DNA of 64,000 bases from Bordetella genomosp. 7 (GTDB taxonomy: Bacteria; Pseudomonadota; Gammaproteobacteria; Burkholderiales; Burkholderiaceae_B), in assembly GCF_002261265.1 (NCBI RefSeq), contig NZ_NEVK01000003.1:682001-746000 (forward strand), in the 5' to 3' direction. Below, piece after piece: positions 8,895-19,153 of this stretch; position 1 is the stretch's first letter, and each line of letters starts with the position of its first letter. Position numbers and translations under genes: made by a program. The notes beneath the pieces are model-generated. The model did not search any database. It saw only the letters and a list, made by a program, of their open reading frames with translations, and had not been told where the DNA came from.

Positions 8895-10024
8895 TGGCTC
8901 GCCCCTGGAATTTCTCGGCAGGCCCGTCGGCCTTGCCCGAGACGGTGTTGCAACAGGTTGCCGCCGAAATGCTGGACTGGAACGGCAGCGGCATGTCCGT
9001 GATGGAAATGAGCCATCGGGGCAAGCATTTCGTGCAGATCTGCGACCAGGCCGAGGCCGATCTGCGCGAGCTGCTGAACGTGCCCGCCGACTACGCCATT
9101 ATGTTCATGCAAGGGGGCGGCCTGGGTGAGAACGCCATCGTGCCCATGAACCTCATCGGGCGGCGGGGCGATCCGGCGGCCGATTTTGTGCTGACCGGCC
9201 ATTGGTCGACGCGCTCGCACAAAGAAGCCGGCCGCTACGGCGACACACATGTGGCGGCCAGCAGCGGCGTGGCCACGACAATCGACGGTTGCGAGCAGGC
9301 GCCCTGGACGTGGGTGCCGCCCGTCGACACCTGGCAGGTGCGGCGGCACGCCGCCTATCTGCATTTCTGCAGCAATGAAACCATCCACGGCGTCGAATTC
9401 AACGACTGGCCGGACCTGGCTACGTTGGGCGCGCCCGATGTGCCCCTGGTGGTCGATGCGTCGTCGCACTTCCTTTCGCGCCCCATGGACATCACCCGGG
9501 CCGGGCTGGTGTTTGCGGGGGCCCAGAAAAATGCAGGCCCCGCCGGCGTCACCGTGGTGATCGCGCGCCGCGATCTCATCGGCAAGGCCTTGCCGATCTG
9601 CCCCTCGGCATTCGACTACGCCAACGTGGCGGCCGAGCATTCGCGCTACAACACTCCGCCTGCTTTTGCGATCTATGTCGCGGGGCTGGTGTTCAAGTGG
9701 GTCAAGGCGCAGGGCGGGGTGGCCGGCATGGAAGCGGCCAACCGCGCCAAGGCCGATCTGCTGTATGGCTACCTGGACAGCACCGGGTTCTACCGCAATC
9801 CCGTGCATGGCCCCGTGCGTTCGCGCATGAACGTGCCGTTCGTGCTGCGCGACGAATCGCTCAATGCCGCCTTCCTGCAGGGCGCCGAGGCCGCCGGGCT
9901 GATGCAGCTCAAGGGCCACAAGAGCGTAGGGGGCATGCGCGCCTCGATCTATAACGCCATGCCGCTGGACGGCGTGCACGCGCTGGTCGCCTACATGCAG
10001 GATTTCGAGCGCCGCCATGGCTGA
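8894..10024 (+). CDS. serC: phosphoserine aminotransferase
   Basis: A 376-residue class-V PLP aminotransferase that converts 3-phosphohydroxypyruvate to phosphoserine (serine synthesis) and also serves pyridoxine synthesis (PdxF role). The N-terminus [13 protein letters not shown] is typical, and the PLP lysine is Lys212 in [11 protein letters not shown]. It overlaps gyrA by one base (TAATG) and the next gene, pheA, by 8 bp, so translation is coupled. The length is slightly above the usual 360 residues. Confidence 0.97.
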   Translation: MARPWNFSAGPSALPETVLQQVAAEMLDWNGSGMSVMEMSHRGKHFVQICDQAEADLRELLNVPADYAIMFMQGGGLGENAIVPMNLIGRRGDPAADFVLTGHWSTRSHKEAGRYGDTHVAASSGVATTIDGCEQAPWTWVPPVDTWQVRRHAAYLHFCSNETIHGVEFNDWPDLATLGAPDVPLVVDASSHFLSRPMDITRAGLVFAGAQKNAGPAGVTVVIARRDLIGKALPICPSAFDYANVAAEHSRYNTPPAFAIYVAGLVFKWVKAQGGVAGMEAANRAKADLLYGYLDSTGFYRNPVHGPVRSRMNVPFVLRDESLNAAFLQGAEAAGLMQLKGHKSVGGMRASIYNAMPLDGVHALVAYMQDFERRHG

Positions 10025-11102
10025 TTCCCTGCAAGACCAGCTCAAGCCGCTGCGCGAGCGCATCGATGCCATCGACGCGCAGATTCTCGAACTTTTGGGG
10101 CAGCGTGCCCGTGCGGCGCTGGAGGTCGGCGACGTCAAGCATGCGGCCGCCGCGGATGGGCCGGTGCTGCGTCCCGAGCGCGAAGCCCAGATCATCCGCC
10201 GGCTGCAGCAGATGAACCCCGGCCCTTTCCCCGACGACGCCGTCGGTGCTGTCTGGACGGAGATCATTTCGGCGTGCCGCGGGCTGGAACGCGGCATGAC
10301 GGTCGCCTACCTGGGGCCGGCCGGCTCTTTTTCCGAACAGGCCGCCCATGAGCAGTTCGGCCGCGCGGTACGCTCGCTGCCCTGTCCCTCTTTCGACGAG
10401 GTGTTCCGGGCGGTAGAGGCGGGGCAGGCCGATGTGGGTATGGTGCCGGTCGAAAATTCCACCGAAGGGGCGGTGAACCGCACGCTCGACCTGTTGCTGA
10501 ATTCGTCCCTGAAAATACTGGGCGAGCGTTCGCTGGACATCCGCCACTGCCTGATGACCCGCAGCGGCGCCATGGATGGCGTCAAGGCTATTGCGGCGCA
10601 CCCGCAGGCGCTGGCGCAATGTCAGGCGTGGCTCAACCGCAACTATCCCGCCCTGGAGCAGGTGGCCGAGTCCAGCAATTCCGAGGCGGCGCGCGTGGCT
10701 GCGTCCGACCCGACGATTGCCGCCATTGCCGGCGAAAGCGCGGCGCCGGCCTGGAAGCTGCAGGTTGTGGCCGCGGGGATCCAGGACGACCCGCAGAATC
10801 GCACGCGATTCCTGGCCGTGGGCGAATTCCAGCCGCTGCCATCCGGCAAGGACAAGACCAGCCTGATCCTGGCCGTGCCCAACCGCGCGGGCGCCGTCTA
10901 CGACATGCTTGCCCCGCTGGCGGCCAATGGCGTTTCGATGACCCGTTTCGAGTCGCGCCCCGCCCGCACCGGGCAGTGGGAATACTACTTCTACGTCGAC
11001 GTGCTGGGGCATCGCGATGACCCCCACGTTGCCCGCGCCCTGGCCGACCTGCAGAGCCAGGTGGCCTTCATCAAGGTGCTGGGCTCGTACCCGGCACAGT
11101 AA
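10017..11102 (+). CDS. pheA: bifunctional chorismate mutase / prephenate dehydratase
   Basis: A 361-residue P-protein for phenylalanine synthesis. An AroQ chorismate mutase domain covers about 5-90, a prephenate dehydratase domain about 97-275 (starting [15 protein letters not shown], with the [11 protein letters not shown] motif), and a C-terminal ACT domain with the regulatory ESRP motif near residue 302. The ACT domain implies feedback inhibition by phenylalanine. It starts inside the serC 3' end. Confidence 0.96.
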   Translation: MADSLQDQLKPLRERIDAIDAQILELLGQRARAALEVGDVKHAAAADGPVLRPEREAQIIRRLQQMNPGPFPDDAVGAVWTEIISACRGLERGMTVAYLGPAGSFSEQAAHEQFGRAVRSLPCPSFDEVFRAVEAGQADVGMVPVENSTEGAVNRTLDLLLNSSLKILGERSLDIRHCLMTRSGAMDGVKAIAAHPQALAQCQAWLNRNYPALEQVAESSNSEAARVAASDPTIAAIAGESAAPAWKLQVVAAGIQDDPQNRTRFLAVGEFQPLPSGKDKTSLILAVPNRAGAVYDMLAPLAANGVSMTRFESRPARTGQWEYYFYVDVLGHRDDPHVARALADLQSQVAFIKVLGSYPAQ

Positions 11103-11124
11103 CTTCCTTGCGTGCGCGCATCCC

Positions 11125-12246
11125 ATGACATCCGCTATCAAGCCGTTGATTGCTCCCGCTCACATCAGCGCGATTGCGCCGTATCAGGCGGGCAAACCCA
11201 TTGAAGAGCTCGCACGCGAGTTCGGCCTGGACCCGGCCGGCATCGTCAAGCTCGCGTCGAACGAGAACCCCCTGGGCATGCCCGAGACCGCGCGCGCCGC
11301 GCTGGCAGGCGCGGCCGCCACGCTGGCGCGCTATCCGGACCCCAACGGTTACGACCTGAAGGTGGCGCTGGGGCAGCGCTACGGCGTGCCGATGAACTGG
11401 CTCACGCTGGGCAACGGTTCCAACGACATTCTCGAGATCGCCGCGCTGGCGCTGCTCGAGCCGGGCGCGTCCGCGGTATATGCGCAGCATTCGTTCGTGG
11501 TGTATCGGCTGGCCACGCAGGCTCGCGGCGCCCGCCATATCCAGGTGCCGGCCGTCGATTACGGGCACGACCTGGACGCCATGTTCGACGCCATTGCGGA
11601 CGATACCCGCGTCGTGTTCATTGCCAACCCCAACAATCCCACCGGCACCTTTGTCACCGGCGATGATGTGGCGGCGTTCCTGGCCCGCGTGCGCCAGGCG
11701 CATGGCGAGCGCGTCATCGTGGTGCTGGACGAAGCCTATAACGAATACCTGGACCCCGACCTGCGCTTCGACAGCGTGGCCCTGGTGCGCCAGTATCCCA
11801 ACCTGTTGGTGTCGCGCACGTTTTCCAAGGCCTATGGGTTGGCCGGATTGCGCGTGGGCTATGCCGTGGCGCAACCGGGCCTGACCGATCTGCTCAACCG
11901 AGTGCGCCAGCCGTTCAATGTGAACACGCTGGCCCAGGCTGCCGCCATTGCGGCGCTGGAAGACGCCGCGTTCCTGGCGCGTTCGTACGAATTGAACAAG
12001 GCCGGCAAGCAGCAGCTGTGCCAGGCATTCGACACGTTGTCGCTGCGCTATGTGCCCAGCTTCGGCAACTTCGTGCTGGTGCATGTGGGCGACGCAGCGC
12101 GCATCAATCTCGAACTGCTCAAGCGGGGCGTCATCGTGCGGCCGGTCGCGGGCGACGGCCTGCCCGAATGGCTGCGCGTCACGATCGGCCTGCCCGAAGA
12201 GAATCAGCGGTTCATCGCGGCGCTTACCGACGTTCTGGCAACATGA
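11125..12246 (+). CDS. hisC: histidinol-phosphate / aromatic aminotransferase
   Basis: A 373-residue class I/II PLP aminotransferase of the HisC family. KLASNENPLGMPE is at 42-54, ANPNNPTGT at 167-175, and the PLP lysine is Lys235 in SRTFSKAYGLAGLR. The frame is open upstream to 11017, but that part overlaps pheA in another frame, so the ATG at 11125 is used. Placed between pheA and tyrA, this paralogue probably serves mainly as the aromatic aminotransferase for phenylalanine and tyrosine, as in the pseudomonad supraoperon (inference from context). Confidence 0.9.
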   Translation: MTSAIKPLIAPAHISAIAPYQAGKPIEELAREFGLDPAGIVKLASNENPLGMPETARAALAGAAATLARYPDPNGYDLKVALGQRYGVPMNWLTLGNGSNDILEIAALALLEPGASAVYAQHSFVVYRLATQARGARHIQVPAVDYGHDLDAMFDAIADDTRVVFIANPNNPTGTFVTGDDVAAFLARVRQAHGERVIVVLDEAYNEYLDPDLRFDSVALVRQYPNLLVSRTFSKAYGLAGLRVGYAVAQPGLTDLLNRVRQPFNVNTLAQAAAIAALEDAAFLARSYELNKAGKQQLCQAFDTLSLRYVPSFGNFVLVHVGDAARINLELLKRGVIVRPVAGDGLPEWLRVTIGLPEENQRFIAALTDVLAT

Positions 12247-13148
12247 CGCGCGCGTTGACCGGCACCACGGCCCATGTGGCGGAAAATCCGCTGATTCCGG
12301 TCCTGGCGGTGGTTGGCGTGGGCCTGATCGGCGGGTCGGCCGCGCTGGCGCTGCGCCGCGCGGGCCAGGTCGGGCGCGTGCTGGGCGTCGGGCGCAATGC
12401 CCAATCGCTGGAGCGCGCCCGGGACCTGGGCATCATCGACGCCGCAGCGACATTGCAGCAGGCGGCCGAACAGGCCGATGTCATTCTGCTGGCCACGCCG
12501 GTGGGCGGTCTGGGCGGCCTGCTGGCCCAGATGCGCCCGCACCTGCGTCATGACGCCGTGCTGACCGACGCGGGCAGCACCAAGGCCGAGGTCGTGGCGG
12601 CCGCGCGGGCGGCGCTGGGCGAACGGGTCGGCCAGTTCGTGCCGGGGCACCCCGTGGCCGGCGCCGAGCGCAGCGGCCCGGAGGCGGCCGACGCGGCCCT
12701 GTACCAACGCCGCACGGTCATCCTGACGCCATTGCCCCAGAACGCGCCCGCCGCCGTGGAGCATGTCCGGGCGCTGTGGCAGGCCTGCGGCGCCCACGTC
12801 ATCGATATGGACGCCGGTGCGCACGACCGGGTGCTTGCCTCGGTAAGCCATATGCCGCACCTGCTGGCCGCGGCCTACATGGGCCAGGTGGCTGCCGCCG
12901 AAGACGCGGCCGGGCGCCTGGCGCTGGCCGGCTCCGGTTTCCGGGACTTCACCCGCATCGCGGCCGGATCGCCCGAGATGTGGCGCGACATTTTCCTGTC
13001 GAATCGTGACGCGTTGCGTGTCGAACTGGCGGCAGTAAGAGCGGTGCTCGATGAGTTCGAGCAGGCAATGGCGCGGGGCGATGGCCCCGCCCTCGAGGCG
13101 CTGCTGGCGCGCGCCGCCCAGGCTCGCCGCGATTGGCGCAAGGAGTAA
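12243..13148 (+). CDS. tyrA: prephenate (arogenate) dehydrogenase
   Basis: A 301-residue NAD(P)-dependent dehydrogenase of tyrosine synthesis. A GVGLIGGS nucleotide-binding loop is at 25-32, and the catalytic His region GHPVAGAERSG follows about residue 137. There is no fused chorismate mutase and no ACT domain, as expected for the TyrA form in this operon. The ATG overlaps the hisC stop (ATGA). Whether prephenate, arogenate or both are used is not visible. Confidence 0.94.
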   Translation: MTRALTGTTAHVAENPLIPVLAVVGVGLIGGSAALALRRAGQVGRVLGVGRNAQSLERARDLGIIDAAATLQQAAEQADVILLATPVGGLGGLLAQMRPHLRHDAVLTDAGSTKAEVVAAARAALGERVGQFVPGHPVAGAERSGPEAADAALYQRRTVILTPLPQNAPAAVEHVRALWQACGAHVIDMDAGAHDRVLASVSHMPHLLAAAYMGQVAAAEDAAGRLALAGSGFRDFTRIAAGSPEMWRDIFLSNRDALRVELAAVRAVLDEFEQAMARGDGPALEALLARAAQARRDWRKE

Positions 13149-13154
13149 TGCAGC

Positions 13155-14498
13155 ATGAGCGCAACCCCTTATCTTGATCTGCCCCGCGCGCGACGGGCGC
13201 GGGGGCAGGTGGCCTTGCCGGGGTCCAAGAGCATTTCCAACCGTGTATTGCTGCTGGCGGCCCTGGCCGGCGGGCGCACCGAGATTTCCGGCTTGCTGGA
13301 TTCGGACGATACCCGCGTCATGCTTGCGGCACTGCGCCAGCTGGGCGTGGCGGTGGATGACGCCGGGCCGGGCAGGGTGGTGGTGACCGGCGCGGGGCGT
13401 TTTCCGGTGAAGCAGGCCGAACTGTTCCTGGGCAATGCCGGTACCGCTTTCCGGCCCCTGACCGCGGCGCTGGCGCTGATGAACGGGCAATACCGTCTTG
13501 GCGGCGTGCCGCGCATGCACGAACGGCCCATTGGCGATCTGGTCGATGCGCTGCGGCAGTGGGGCGCGCAAATCGACTACCTGGCCCACGACGGCTATCC
13601 GCCGCTGCAGATCGGCGCCGGCCAGGTTCGCGCCGGCGCGCCCGCGCGCGTACAGGGGGCCGTGTCCAGCCAGTTTCTGACCGCGCTGTTGCTGGCCGCG
13701 CCCGTGCTGGCGCAAGGTAGCGACACGCCCGTGGTCATCGAAGTCGCTGGCGAACTGATCTCCAAGCCTTACATCGAAATCACGCTGAACCTGATGGCGC
13801 GCTATGGTGTGCAGGTACAGCGGGATGGCTGGCGCAGCTTTACCGTGCCGCCCGGCGCAGCGTATCGCAGCCCGGGTGCCATCGCGGTCGAGGGCGATGC
13901 GTCGTCGGCGTCGTATTTCCTGGCGCTGGGCGCCATCGGCGGCGGCCCGGTGCGCGTCACGGGCGTGGGCGCCGACAGCATACAGGGCGACGTGGCGTTT
14001 GCCCGCACACTGGCCGACATGGGCGCGCAGGTGGAGTTTGGCCCCGACTGGATCCAGGCGCGCGGCGTGCAGGTGGGCCAGGGCCAGCGCCTGAAGGCGT
14101 TCGACGCCGATTTCAACCTGATCCCCGATGCCGCCATGACGGCGGCCGCCCTGGCGCTTTATGCCGACGGCCCCTGCCGCCTGCGCAATATCGGCAGTTG
14201 GCGCGTCAAGGAAACCGACCGCATACACGCCATGCATACCGAGCTTGCCAAGCTGGGCGCCACGGTAGAATCCGGGCCCGACTGGCTGCGGGTGACGCCG
14301 CCGGCCCCCGGCTCCTGGCGCGACGCGCACATCGGCACGTACGACGACCATCGCATGGCGATGTGCTTTTCGCTGGCGGCCTTCGGCCCGGCGGCGGTGC
14401 GCATCCTCGACCCGGGCTGCGTAAGCAAGACCTTCCCCGATTATTTCGACGTATACGCCGGCCTGGTGTCCGGCGAGCCCGATCGCCATGACGACTGA
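13155..14498 (+). CDS. aroA: 3-phosphoshikimate 1-carboxyvinyltransferase (EPSP synthase)
   Basis: A 447-residue shikimate-pathway enzyme joining shikimate-3-phosphate and [13 protein letters not shown] at 21-30 includes the PEP-binding Lys25, and [10 protein letters not shown] at 93-102 is a class I (glyphosate-sensitive) motif. The late motif [14 protein letters not shown] is also present. It starts 6 bp after tyrA and overlaps cmk by 11 bp, continuing the coupled operon. Confidence 0.97.
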   Translation: MSATPYLDLPRARRARGQVALPGSKSISNRVLLLAALAGGRTEISGLLDSDDTRVMLAALRQLGVAVDDAGPGRVVVTGAGRFPVKQAELFLGNAGTAFRPLTAALALMNGQYRLGGVPRMHERPIGDLVDALRQWGAQIDYLAHDGYPPLQIGAGQVRAGAPARVQGAVSSQFLTALLLAAPVLAQGSDTPVVIEVAGELISKPYIEITLNLMARYGVQVQRDGWRSFTVPPGAAYRSPGAIAVEGDASSASYFLALGAIGGGPVRVTGVGADSIQGDVAFARTLADMGAQVEFGPDWIQARGVQVGQGQRLKAFDADFNLIPDAAMTAAALALYADGPCRLRNIGSWRVKETDRIHAMHTELAKLGATVESGPDWLRVTPPAPGSWRDAHIGTYDDHRMAMCFSLAAFGPAAVRILDPGCVSKTFPDYFDVYAGLVSGEPDRHDD

Positions 14499-15186
14499 AC
14501 CTTCTGCTCGCGCCAGCGCCGTGCCGGTAATCGCCATCGACGGCCCCACCGCTTCCGGCAAGGGCACCGTCGCCCATCGGGTGGCCCGGGCGCTGGGCTG
14601 GTCGGTGCTCGACAGCGGCGCCCTTTATCGCCTGACCGCGCTGGCCGCCATGAACCGCGGGCTGCCGGCCGAAGACGAGCCGGGCGTGGCGCGCGCGGCC
14701 CGCGAGCTCGACGTGCGTTTCGAAGGCGCGCAAGTCTATCTCGACGGCGTCGAGGTGGCCGACGCCATCCGGCAGGAGCAGGTCGGCAATTTCGCGTCGC
14801 GCGTGGCCGCGTATCCCGCAGTGCGGCTGGCTCTGCTCGAGCGCCAGCGCGCCTTCCGGACGCCTCCCGGGCTGGTGGCCGACGGCCGCGACATGGGCAC
14901 GGTGGTGTTCCCCGATGCCGCCCTGAAGGTGTTCCTCGTCGCAGATGTCGAGGCCAGGGCCGAAAGGCGCTGTAAGCAGTTGATCGACAAGGGAATTTCT
15001 GCTAATCTAGCCGATCTTTTGCGCGACCTGCGCGAACGCGATGCGCGCGATATGCAGCGCAGCGCGGCGCCGCTGGTGCCAGCGGCCGATGCACACGTGC
15101 TTGATTCGTCAAGCCTGACCATCGACCAAACGGTGCAGGCGGTACTTGATTTCTGGAAAAATTCAGGCCCTGACGGCGGGTCGTAG
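14488..15186 (+). CDS. cmk: cytidylate kinase
   Basis: A 232-residue nucleoside monophosphate kinase acting on CMP and dCMP. The P-loop GPTASGKGT is at 19-27, LDSGALYR follows at about 41, and [13 protein letters not shown] marks the lid and substrate region. It overlaps the aroA 3' end and precedes rpsA, the near-universal cmk-rpsA pairing. Confidence 0.96.
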   Translation: MTTEPSARASAVPVIAIDGPTASGKGTVAHRVARALGWSVLDSGALYRLTALAAMNRGLPAEDEPGVARAARELDVRFEGAQVYLDGVEVADAIRQEQVGNFASRVAAYPAVRLALLERQRAFRTPPGLVADGRDMGTVVFPDAALKVFLVADVEARAERRCKQLIDKGISANLADLLRDLRERDARDMQRSAAPLVPAADAHVLDSSSLTIDQTVQAVLDFWKNSGPDGGS

Positions 15187-15301
15187 TCACCGGGCGGTGT
15201 CCCGGGCCATGGCTGCCGGCAGGTTCATTCACTCCACTGTCGCGGGCAATCCGCTTCGGTGTGTTTTTAACGGCCATTCCGGCCCAATGGATTTCAACCC
15301 C

Positions 15302-17014
15302 ATGTCTTCCGTTTCCACCCCCGCCACCGGCGGCGAAAGCTTCGCCGACCTCTTCGCAGAAAGCCTCAAGACCCAGGACATGAAGTCCGGCGAAGTCATC
15401 AGCGCCGAAGTCGTCCGCGTCGACCACAACTTCGTCGTCGTCAACGCCGGCCTGAAGTCCGAGGCTCTTATTCCCCTGGAAGAGTTCCTGAACGACCAGG
15501 GCGAACTCGAAGTGCAACCCGGCGATTTCGTCTCGGTGGCCATCGATTCCCTGGAAAACGGCTACGGCGACACCATCCTGTCGCGCGATCGCGCCAAGCG
15601 CCTGTCGGCCTGGCTGCAGCTCGAGCAAGCCCTCGAGAACGGCGAGCTGGTCACCGGCACCATCACCGGCAAGGTCAAGGGCGGCCTCACCGTCATGACC
15701 AACGGTATCCGCGCCTTCCTGCCCGGTTCGCTGGTCGACCTGCGTCCCGTCAAGGACACCACCCCCTACGAGGGCAAGACCCTCGAGTTCAAGGTCATCA
15801 AGCTCGATCGCAAGCGCAATAACGTCGTGCTGTCGCGCCGCCAGGTGCTGGAAGCCAGCATGGGCGAAGAGCGCCAGAAACTGCTCGAAACCCTGCACGA
15901 AGGCGCAGTGGTCAAGGGCGTGGTCAAGAACATCACCGACTACGGCGCGTTCGTCGACCTGGGCGGCATCGATGGCCTGCTGCACATCACCGATATGGCC
16001 TGGCGTCGTGTCCGTCATCCTTCCGAAGTGCTGCAAGTCGGCCAGGAAGTCGAAGCCAAGGTCCTCAAGTTCGACCAGGAAAAGAGCCGCGTCTCGCTGG
16101 GCGTCAAGCAGCTGGGCGAAGATCCGTGGGTCGGCCTGGCCCGCCGCTATCCGCAAGGCACCCGCCTGTTCGGCAAGGTGACCAACCTGACCGACTACGG
16201 CGCGTTCGTCGAAGTGGAAGCCGGCATCGAAGGCCTGGTGCACGTCTCCGAAATGGACTGGACCAACAAGAACGTCGACCCGCGCAAGGTGGTTACCCTG
16301 GGCGAAGAAGTCGAAGTCATGGTCCTGGAAATCGACGAAGACCGTCGTCGCATCTCGCTGGGCATGAAGCAGTGCCGCCAGAACCCGTGGGAAGAATTCG
16401 CCACCAACTTCAAGCGTGGCGACAAGGTCCGCGGCGCCATCAAGTCGATCACCGACTTCGGCGTGTTTGTCGGTCTGCCCGGCGGCATCGACGGCCTGGT
16501 GCACCTGTCCGACCTGTCCTGGACCGAATCGGGCGAAGAAGCCGTGCGCAACTTCAAGAAGGGCGACGAAATCGAGGCCGTGGTACTGGGCATCGATACC
16601 GACAAGGAACGCATCTCGCTGGGCATCAAGCAGCTTGAAGGCGATCCTTTCAACAACTTCGTTGCCACCTACGACAAGGGCGCCGTGGTGCCTGGCGTGG
16701 TCAAGTCGGTCGAGCCCAAGGGCGCGGTCGTGACCCTGTCGGTCGACGTCGAAGGCTATCTGCGTGCTTCCGAGATCTCGTCGGGCCGCGTGGAAGACGC
16801 CACCACCGTGCTGAAGGCCGGCGACAACATCGAAGCCATGATCGTCAACATCGATCGCAAGACGCGTTCGATCCAGCTGTCGATCAAGGCTCGCGATAAC
16901 GCCGAAACCGCCGACACGATCCAGCGCATGTCCGAAGCCAGCGCCTCCTCGGGTACCACCAACCTGGGCGCGCTGCTCAAGGCCAAGCTGGACCAACAGC
17001 GCAACGACGGCTGA
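15302..17014 (+). CDS. rpsA: 30S ribosomal protein S1
   Basis: A 570-residue mRNA-binding ribosomal protein with six S1/OB-fold repeats. Repeat signatures such as [33 protein letters not shown] and [17 protein letters not shown] can be read in order. The frame is open back to 15146, and an alternative ATG lies at 15287, but [23 protein letters not shown] fits the family N-terminus. No clear SD precedes either start. About 115 bp of leader separates it from cmk; rpsA is known to autoregulate its translation in enterobacteria. Confidence 0.96.
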   Translation: MSSVSTPATGGESFADLFAESLKTQDMKSGEVISAEVVRVDHNFVVVNAGLKSEALIPLEEFLNDQGELEVQPGDFVSVAIDSLENGYGDTILSRDRAKRLSAWLQLEQALENGELVTGTITGKVKGGLTVMTNGIRAFLPGSLVDLRPVKDTTPYEGKTLEFKVIKLDRKRNNVVLSRRQVLEASMGEERQKLLETLHEGAVVKGVVKNITDYGAFVDLGGIDGLLHITDMAWRRVRHPSEVLQVGQEVEAKVLKFDQEKSRVSLGVKQLGEDPWVGLARRYPQGTRLFGKVTNLTDYGAFVEVEAGIEGLVHVSEMDWTNKNVDPRKVVTLGEEVEVMVLEIDEDRRRISLGMKQCRQNPWEEFATNFKRGDKVRGAIKSITDFGVFVGLPGGIDGLVHLSDLSWTESGEEAVRNFKKGDEIEAVVLGIDTDKERISLGIKQLEGDPFNNFVATYDKGAVVPGVVKSVEPKGAVVTLSVDVEGYLRASEISSGRVEDATTVLKAGDNIEAMIVNIDRKTRSIQLSIKARDNAETADTIQRMSEASASSGTTNLGALLKAKLDQQRNDG

Positions 17015-17016
17015 TA

Positions 17017-17379
17017 GTGACCAAGTCGGAGCTGATCGCCGCATTGGCGGCCCGCTATCCCCAGCTGGCCGCCCGCGACACCGATTACGCGGTCAAGACC
17101 ATGCTCGATGCAATGACCCAGGCCCTGGCCTCGGGCCAGCGCATCGAGATCCGTGGGTTTGGCAGCTTTTCGTTGTCGCAGCGCTCACCCCGCATCGGGC
17201 GCAACCCCAAGTCGGGCGAGCAGGTGCTGGTGCCTGGCAAACAGGTGCCGCATTTCAAGGCCGGCAAAGAACTGCGCGAGCGGGTCGACCTGGCCGGTGA
17301 CGCGGCGGCATCACCGCCGCCCGCTGGCGACGCCTCGGACGAATCCCAGCCCACGCTGCTTGGCGCTCACGCCATGTAG
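17017..17379 (+). CDS. ihfB: integration host factor subunit beta
   Basis: A 120-residue DNA-bending protein of the HU/IHF family. The start is GTG, 2 bp after the rpsA stop (N-terminus [16 protein letters not shown]). The beta-arm region reads [30 protein letters not shown] in shortened form. The body ends near residue 93, and a non-conserved, Ala/Pro/Asp-rich tail of about 25 residues follows, longer than E. coli IHF-beta (94 residues). It closes the gyrA-to-ihfB run and is followed by a strong terminator. Confidence 0.95.
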   Translation: MTKSELIAALAARYPQLAARDTDYAVKTMLDAMTQALASGQRIEIRGFGSFSLSQRSPRIGRNPKSGEQVLVPGKQVPHFKAGKELRERVDLAGDAAASPPPAGDASDESQPTLLGAHAM

Positions 17380-17410
17380 CTGCGCAGGTTCGCCGGGCAC
17401 GGCCCGCATG

Positions 17411-17445
17411 CAAAGCCCCTTGATTCGTCAAGGGGCTTTGTTTTG
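17411..17445 (+). terminator. Rho-independent terminator after ihfB
   Basis: A 13-bp perfect stem (CAAAGCCCCTTGA and its complement) with a TTCG tetraloop is followed by GTTTTGG. It marks the end of the gyrA-ihfB supraoperon, 32 bp after the ihfB stop. Confidence 0.88.
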
Positions 17446-17568
17446 GCCGCCACACCCCGATACGCCGCAGGCAGGCCCGCGATCGCGCGGCATCGCAGGC
17501 GATATTTGCTGTTTAGCCTTGCCGGCTTACGCTTACAATTGATGTCTCGCGTTCTTGGAGCATGCGCC

Positions 17569-17883
17569 ATGCGCTACTTTGTCTGGGCCCTGCGATTGCT
17601 CGTCTTCGTCGCCGTGCTGATGTTCGCGCTGAAGAACACCGACCCGGTCGCGGTCAAGTTCTATGCCGACTACGTCATACAAGACGTGCCGCTGATCGTG
17701 GTCATGCTGGCCACATTTGTGCTGGGCACGTTGTTCGGACTGCTGCTTACCGTTCCTGCTGCCATGCGCCGCCGCCGCGAAGCCATGCGCCTGCGCCGCG
17801 AGCTGGAACGCCTGCAGGCCGCCGCCGACGGCAAGCAGCCCGTCGTGGCGCCCGAAGCCATCGCACCCATGTCGCCGCTGTAA
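17569..17883 (+). CDS. lapA: LapA family inner-membrane protein (YciS-like)
   Basis: A 104-residue protein with two transmembrane helices (about 4-20 and 41-62) followed by a basic, coiled-coil-prone segment (MRRRREAMRLRRELERLQ, about 66-83). This is the LapA/YciS (DUF1049) layout, with the partner LapB encoded next. Together they regulate LPS synthesis and assembly in E. coli. The ATG at 17569 has a GGAG SD; the frame is open further upstream but runs through the terminator region. Confidence 0.85.
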   Translation: MRYFVWALRLLVFVAVLMFALKNTDPVAVKFYADYVIQDVPLIVVMLATFVLGTLFGLLLTVPAAMRRRREAMRLRRELERLQAAADGKQPVVAPEAIAPMSPL

Positions 17884-17929
17884 TCGGCGGTTCTTTTTAC
17901 TTTCTTACGACCGGAACAGAGCTCGCAGC

Positions 17930-19153
17930 GTGGATTTCGAACCTTGGTGGCTGATTTTCGTACCCGTGCTGTTCGCACTGGGCTGGCTGGCGGCACGATT
18001 TGATTTCCGGCAGATGCTGCGTGAAACGCGCACGCTGCCCGATTCATACTTCCGTGGCCTGAACTTCCTGCTCAATGAAGAGCCCGACCGCGCCATCGAC
18101 GCCTTCGTCGAAGTCGCCAAGCTCGACCCCGAAACCACCGAACTGCACTTTGCCCTGGGCAGCCTGTTTCGCCGCAGGGGCGAAATGGAGCGGGCCATCC
18201 GCGTGCATCAAAGCCTGCTCAGTCGCTCCGACCTGCCCGAGGCCGAGCGCGAGCACGCACAGCACGAACTGGCCCATGACTTTCTCAAGGCCGGCATGCT
18301 CGACCGCGCCGAAGCGGCCTTCGAACAGCTGAAAGACACGCGTTACGCCCTGCCGGCGCTGCGCTCGCTGATCCGCATCTATGAGTCCGAGCACGACTGG
18401 GCGCGCGCCATCGAGGCAGTCAAGACCCTGCATGGCCTGGTCGACGAACCGGTGCCGCAGATCGTTCATTATTACTGCGAGCAGGCCCAGGCCGCGTTGT
18501 CGGCCAAGCCATTCGATGCCGATGCGGCGCACACCGCGCTGGACGCCGCCGATCATGCCGCCCGGCAGGTCGGCCAGGGCGAGGTCGGCAGCAAGCCCAG
18601 CAAGGTGCGCACCGGCCTGCTGCGGGCGCGGCTGGCGCAGCTCGAGCAAGACCCCAAGCGCGAACGCATGTACCTGGAGTCGATCCTGGCGGATGCGCCC
18701 GAGTACGCCGGGCTGGTCGCCGAGCAATTGCTCGCGAATTACCGCGCTGCCGACCAGGCCGCCGCCGGCCTGGAAGTGCTGCAGAAACAATACGCGCAAC
18801 ACCCTTCGCTGGACCTGTTCAATGTGGTGTTCCGCGAACTGCGCGTCCAGCAGGGCGCTGCGCCCGCGTGGGCCTTCGCTCGCGGCGCTTTGCGGCATCA
18901 CCCTTCGCTGCTGGGGCTCGACCGCCTGCTCGAGGCCGAGCTGGGCAGCGCCAAATCTGGCGAGCAGGAGCATGGGCCGGTGCGCGGCGCCGACCTCAGC
19001 CTGCTGCGCAGCCTGATCCATAAACATACGCAGCGCCTGGACCGCTACGCCTGCCGCAATTGCGGCTTCCAGGCGCGGCGTTATTATTGGCAATGCCCGG
19101 GCTGCAATGCCTGGGAGACCTACGCGCCGCGCCGTCTGGAAGAACTTGAATGA
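17930..19153 (+). CDS. lapB: lipopolysaccharide assembly protein B (YciM-like)
   Basis: A 407-residue inner-membrane-anchored TPR protein. The GTG at 17930 gives the expected N-terminus (V)DFEPWWLIFVPVLFALGWLAA, a single TM helix facing the cytoplasm. TPR repeats run from about 45 to 340. The C-terminal rubredoxin-type metal site has Cys375, Cys378, Cys389 and Cys392. In E. coli LapB promotes FtsH degradation of LpxC, balancing LPS against phospholipid synthesis. Its stop overlaps the hldA ATG, so it is coupled to heptose synthesis genes. Confidence 0.92.
   Translation: MDFEPWWLIFVPVLFALGWLAARFDFRQMLRETRTLPDSYFRGLNFLLNEEPDRAIDAFVEVAKLDPETTELHFALGSLFRRRGEMERAIRVHQSLLSRSDLPEAEREHAQHELAHDFLKAGMLDRAEAAFEQLKDTRYALPALRSLIRIYESEHDWARAIEAVKTLHGLVDEPVPQIVHYYCEQAQAALSAKPFDADAAHTALDAADHAARQVGQGEVGSKPSKVRTGLLRARLAQLEQDPKRERMYLESILADAPEYAGLVAEQLLANYRAADQAAAGLEVLQKQYAQHPSLDLFNVVFRELRVQQGAAPAWAFARGALRHHPSLLGLDRLLEAELGSAKSGEQEHGPVRGADLSLLRSLIHKHTQRLDRYACRNCGFQARRYYWQCPGCNAWETYAPRRLEELE

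Noticed and set aside
12204-14567. 787-codon minus-strand frame across tyrA-aroA
   Set aside because: Antisense to two clearly identified enzymes; no SD or motif.
15287-15301. Alternative rpsA start at 15287
   Set aside because: Would add only MDFNP; the family N-terminus fits the ATG at 15302, though the choice is not proven.
15002-17044. 680-codon minus-strand frame across cmk-rpsA
   Set aside because: Shadow of rpsA; its repetitive look mirrors the S1 repeats on the coding strand.
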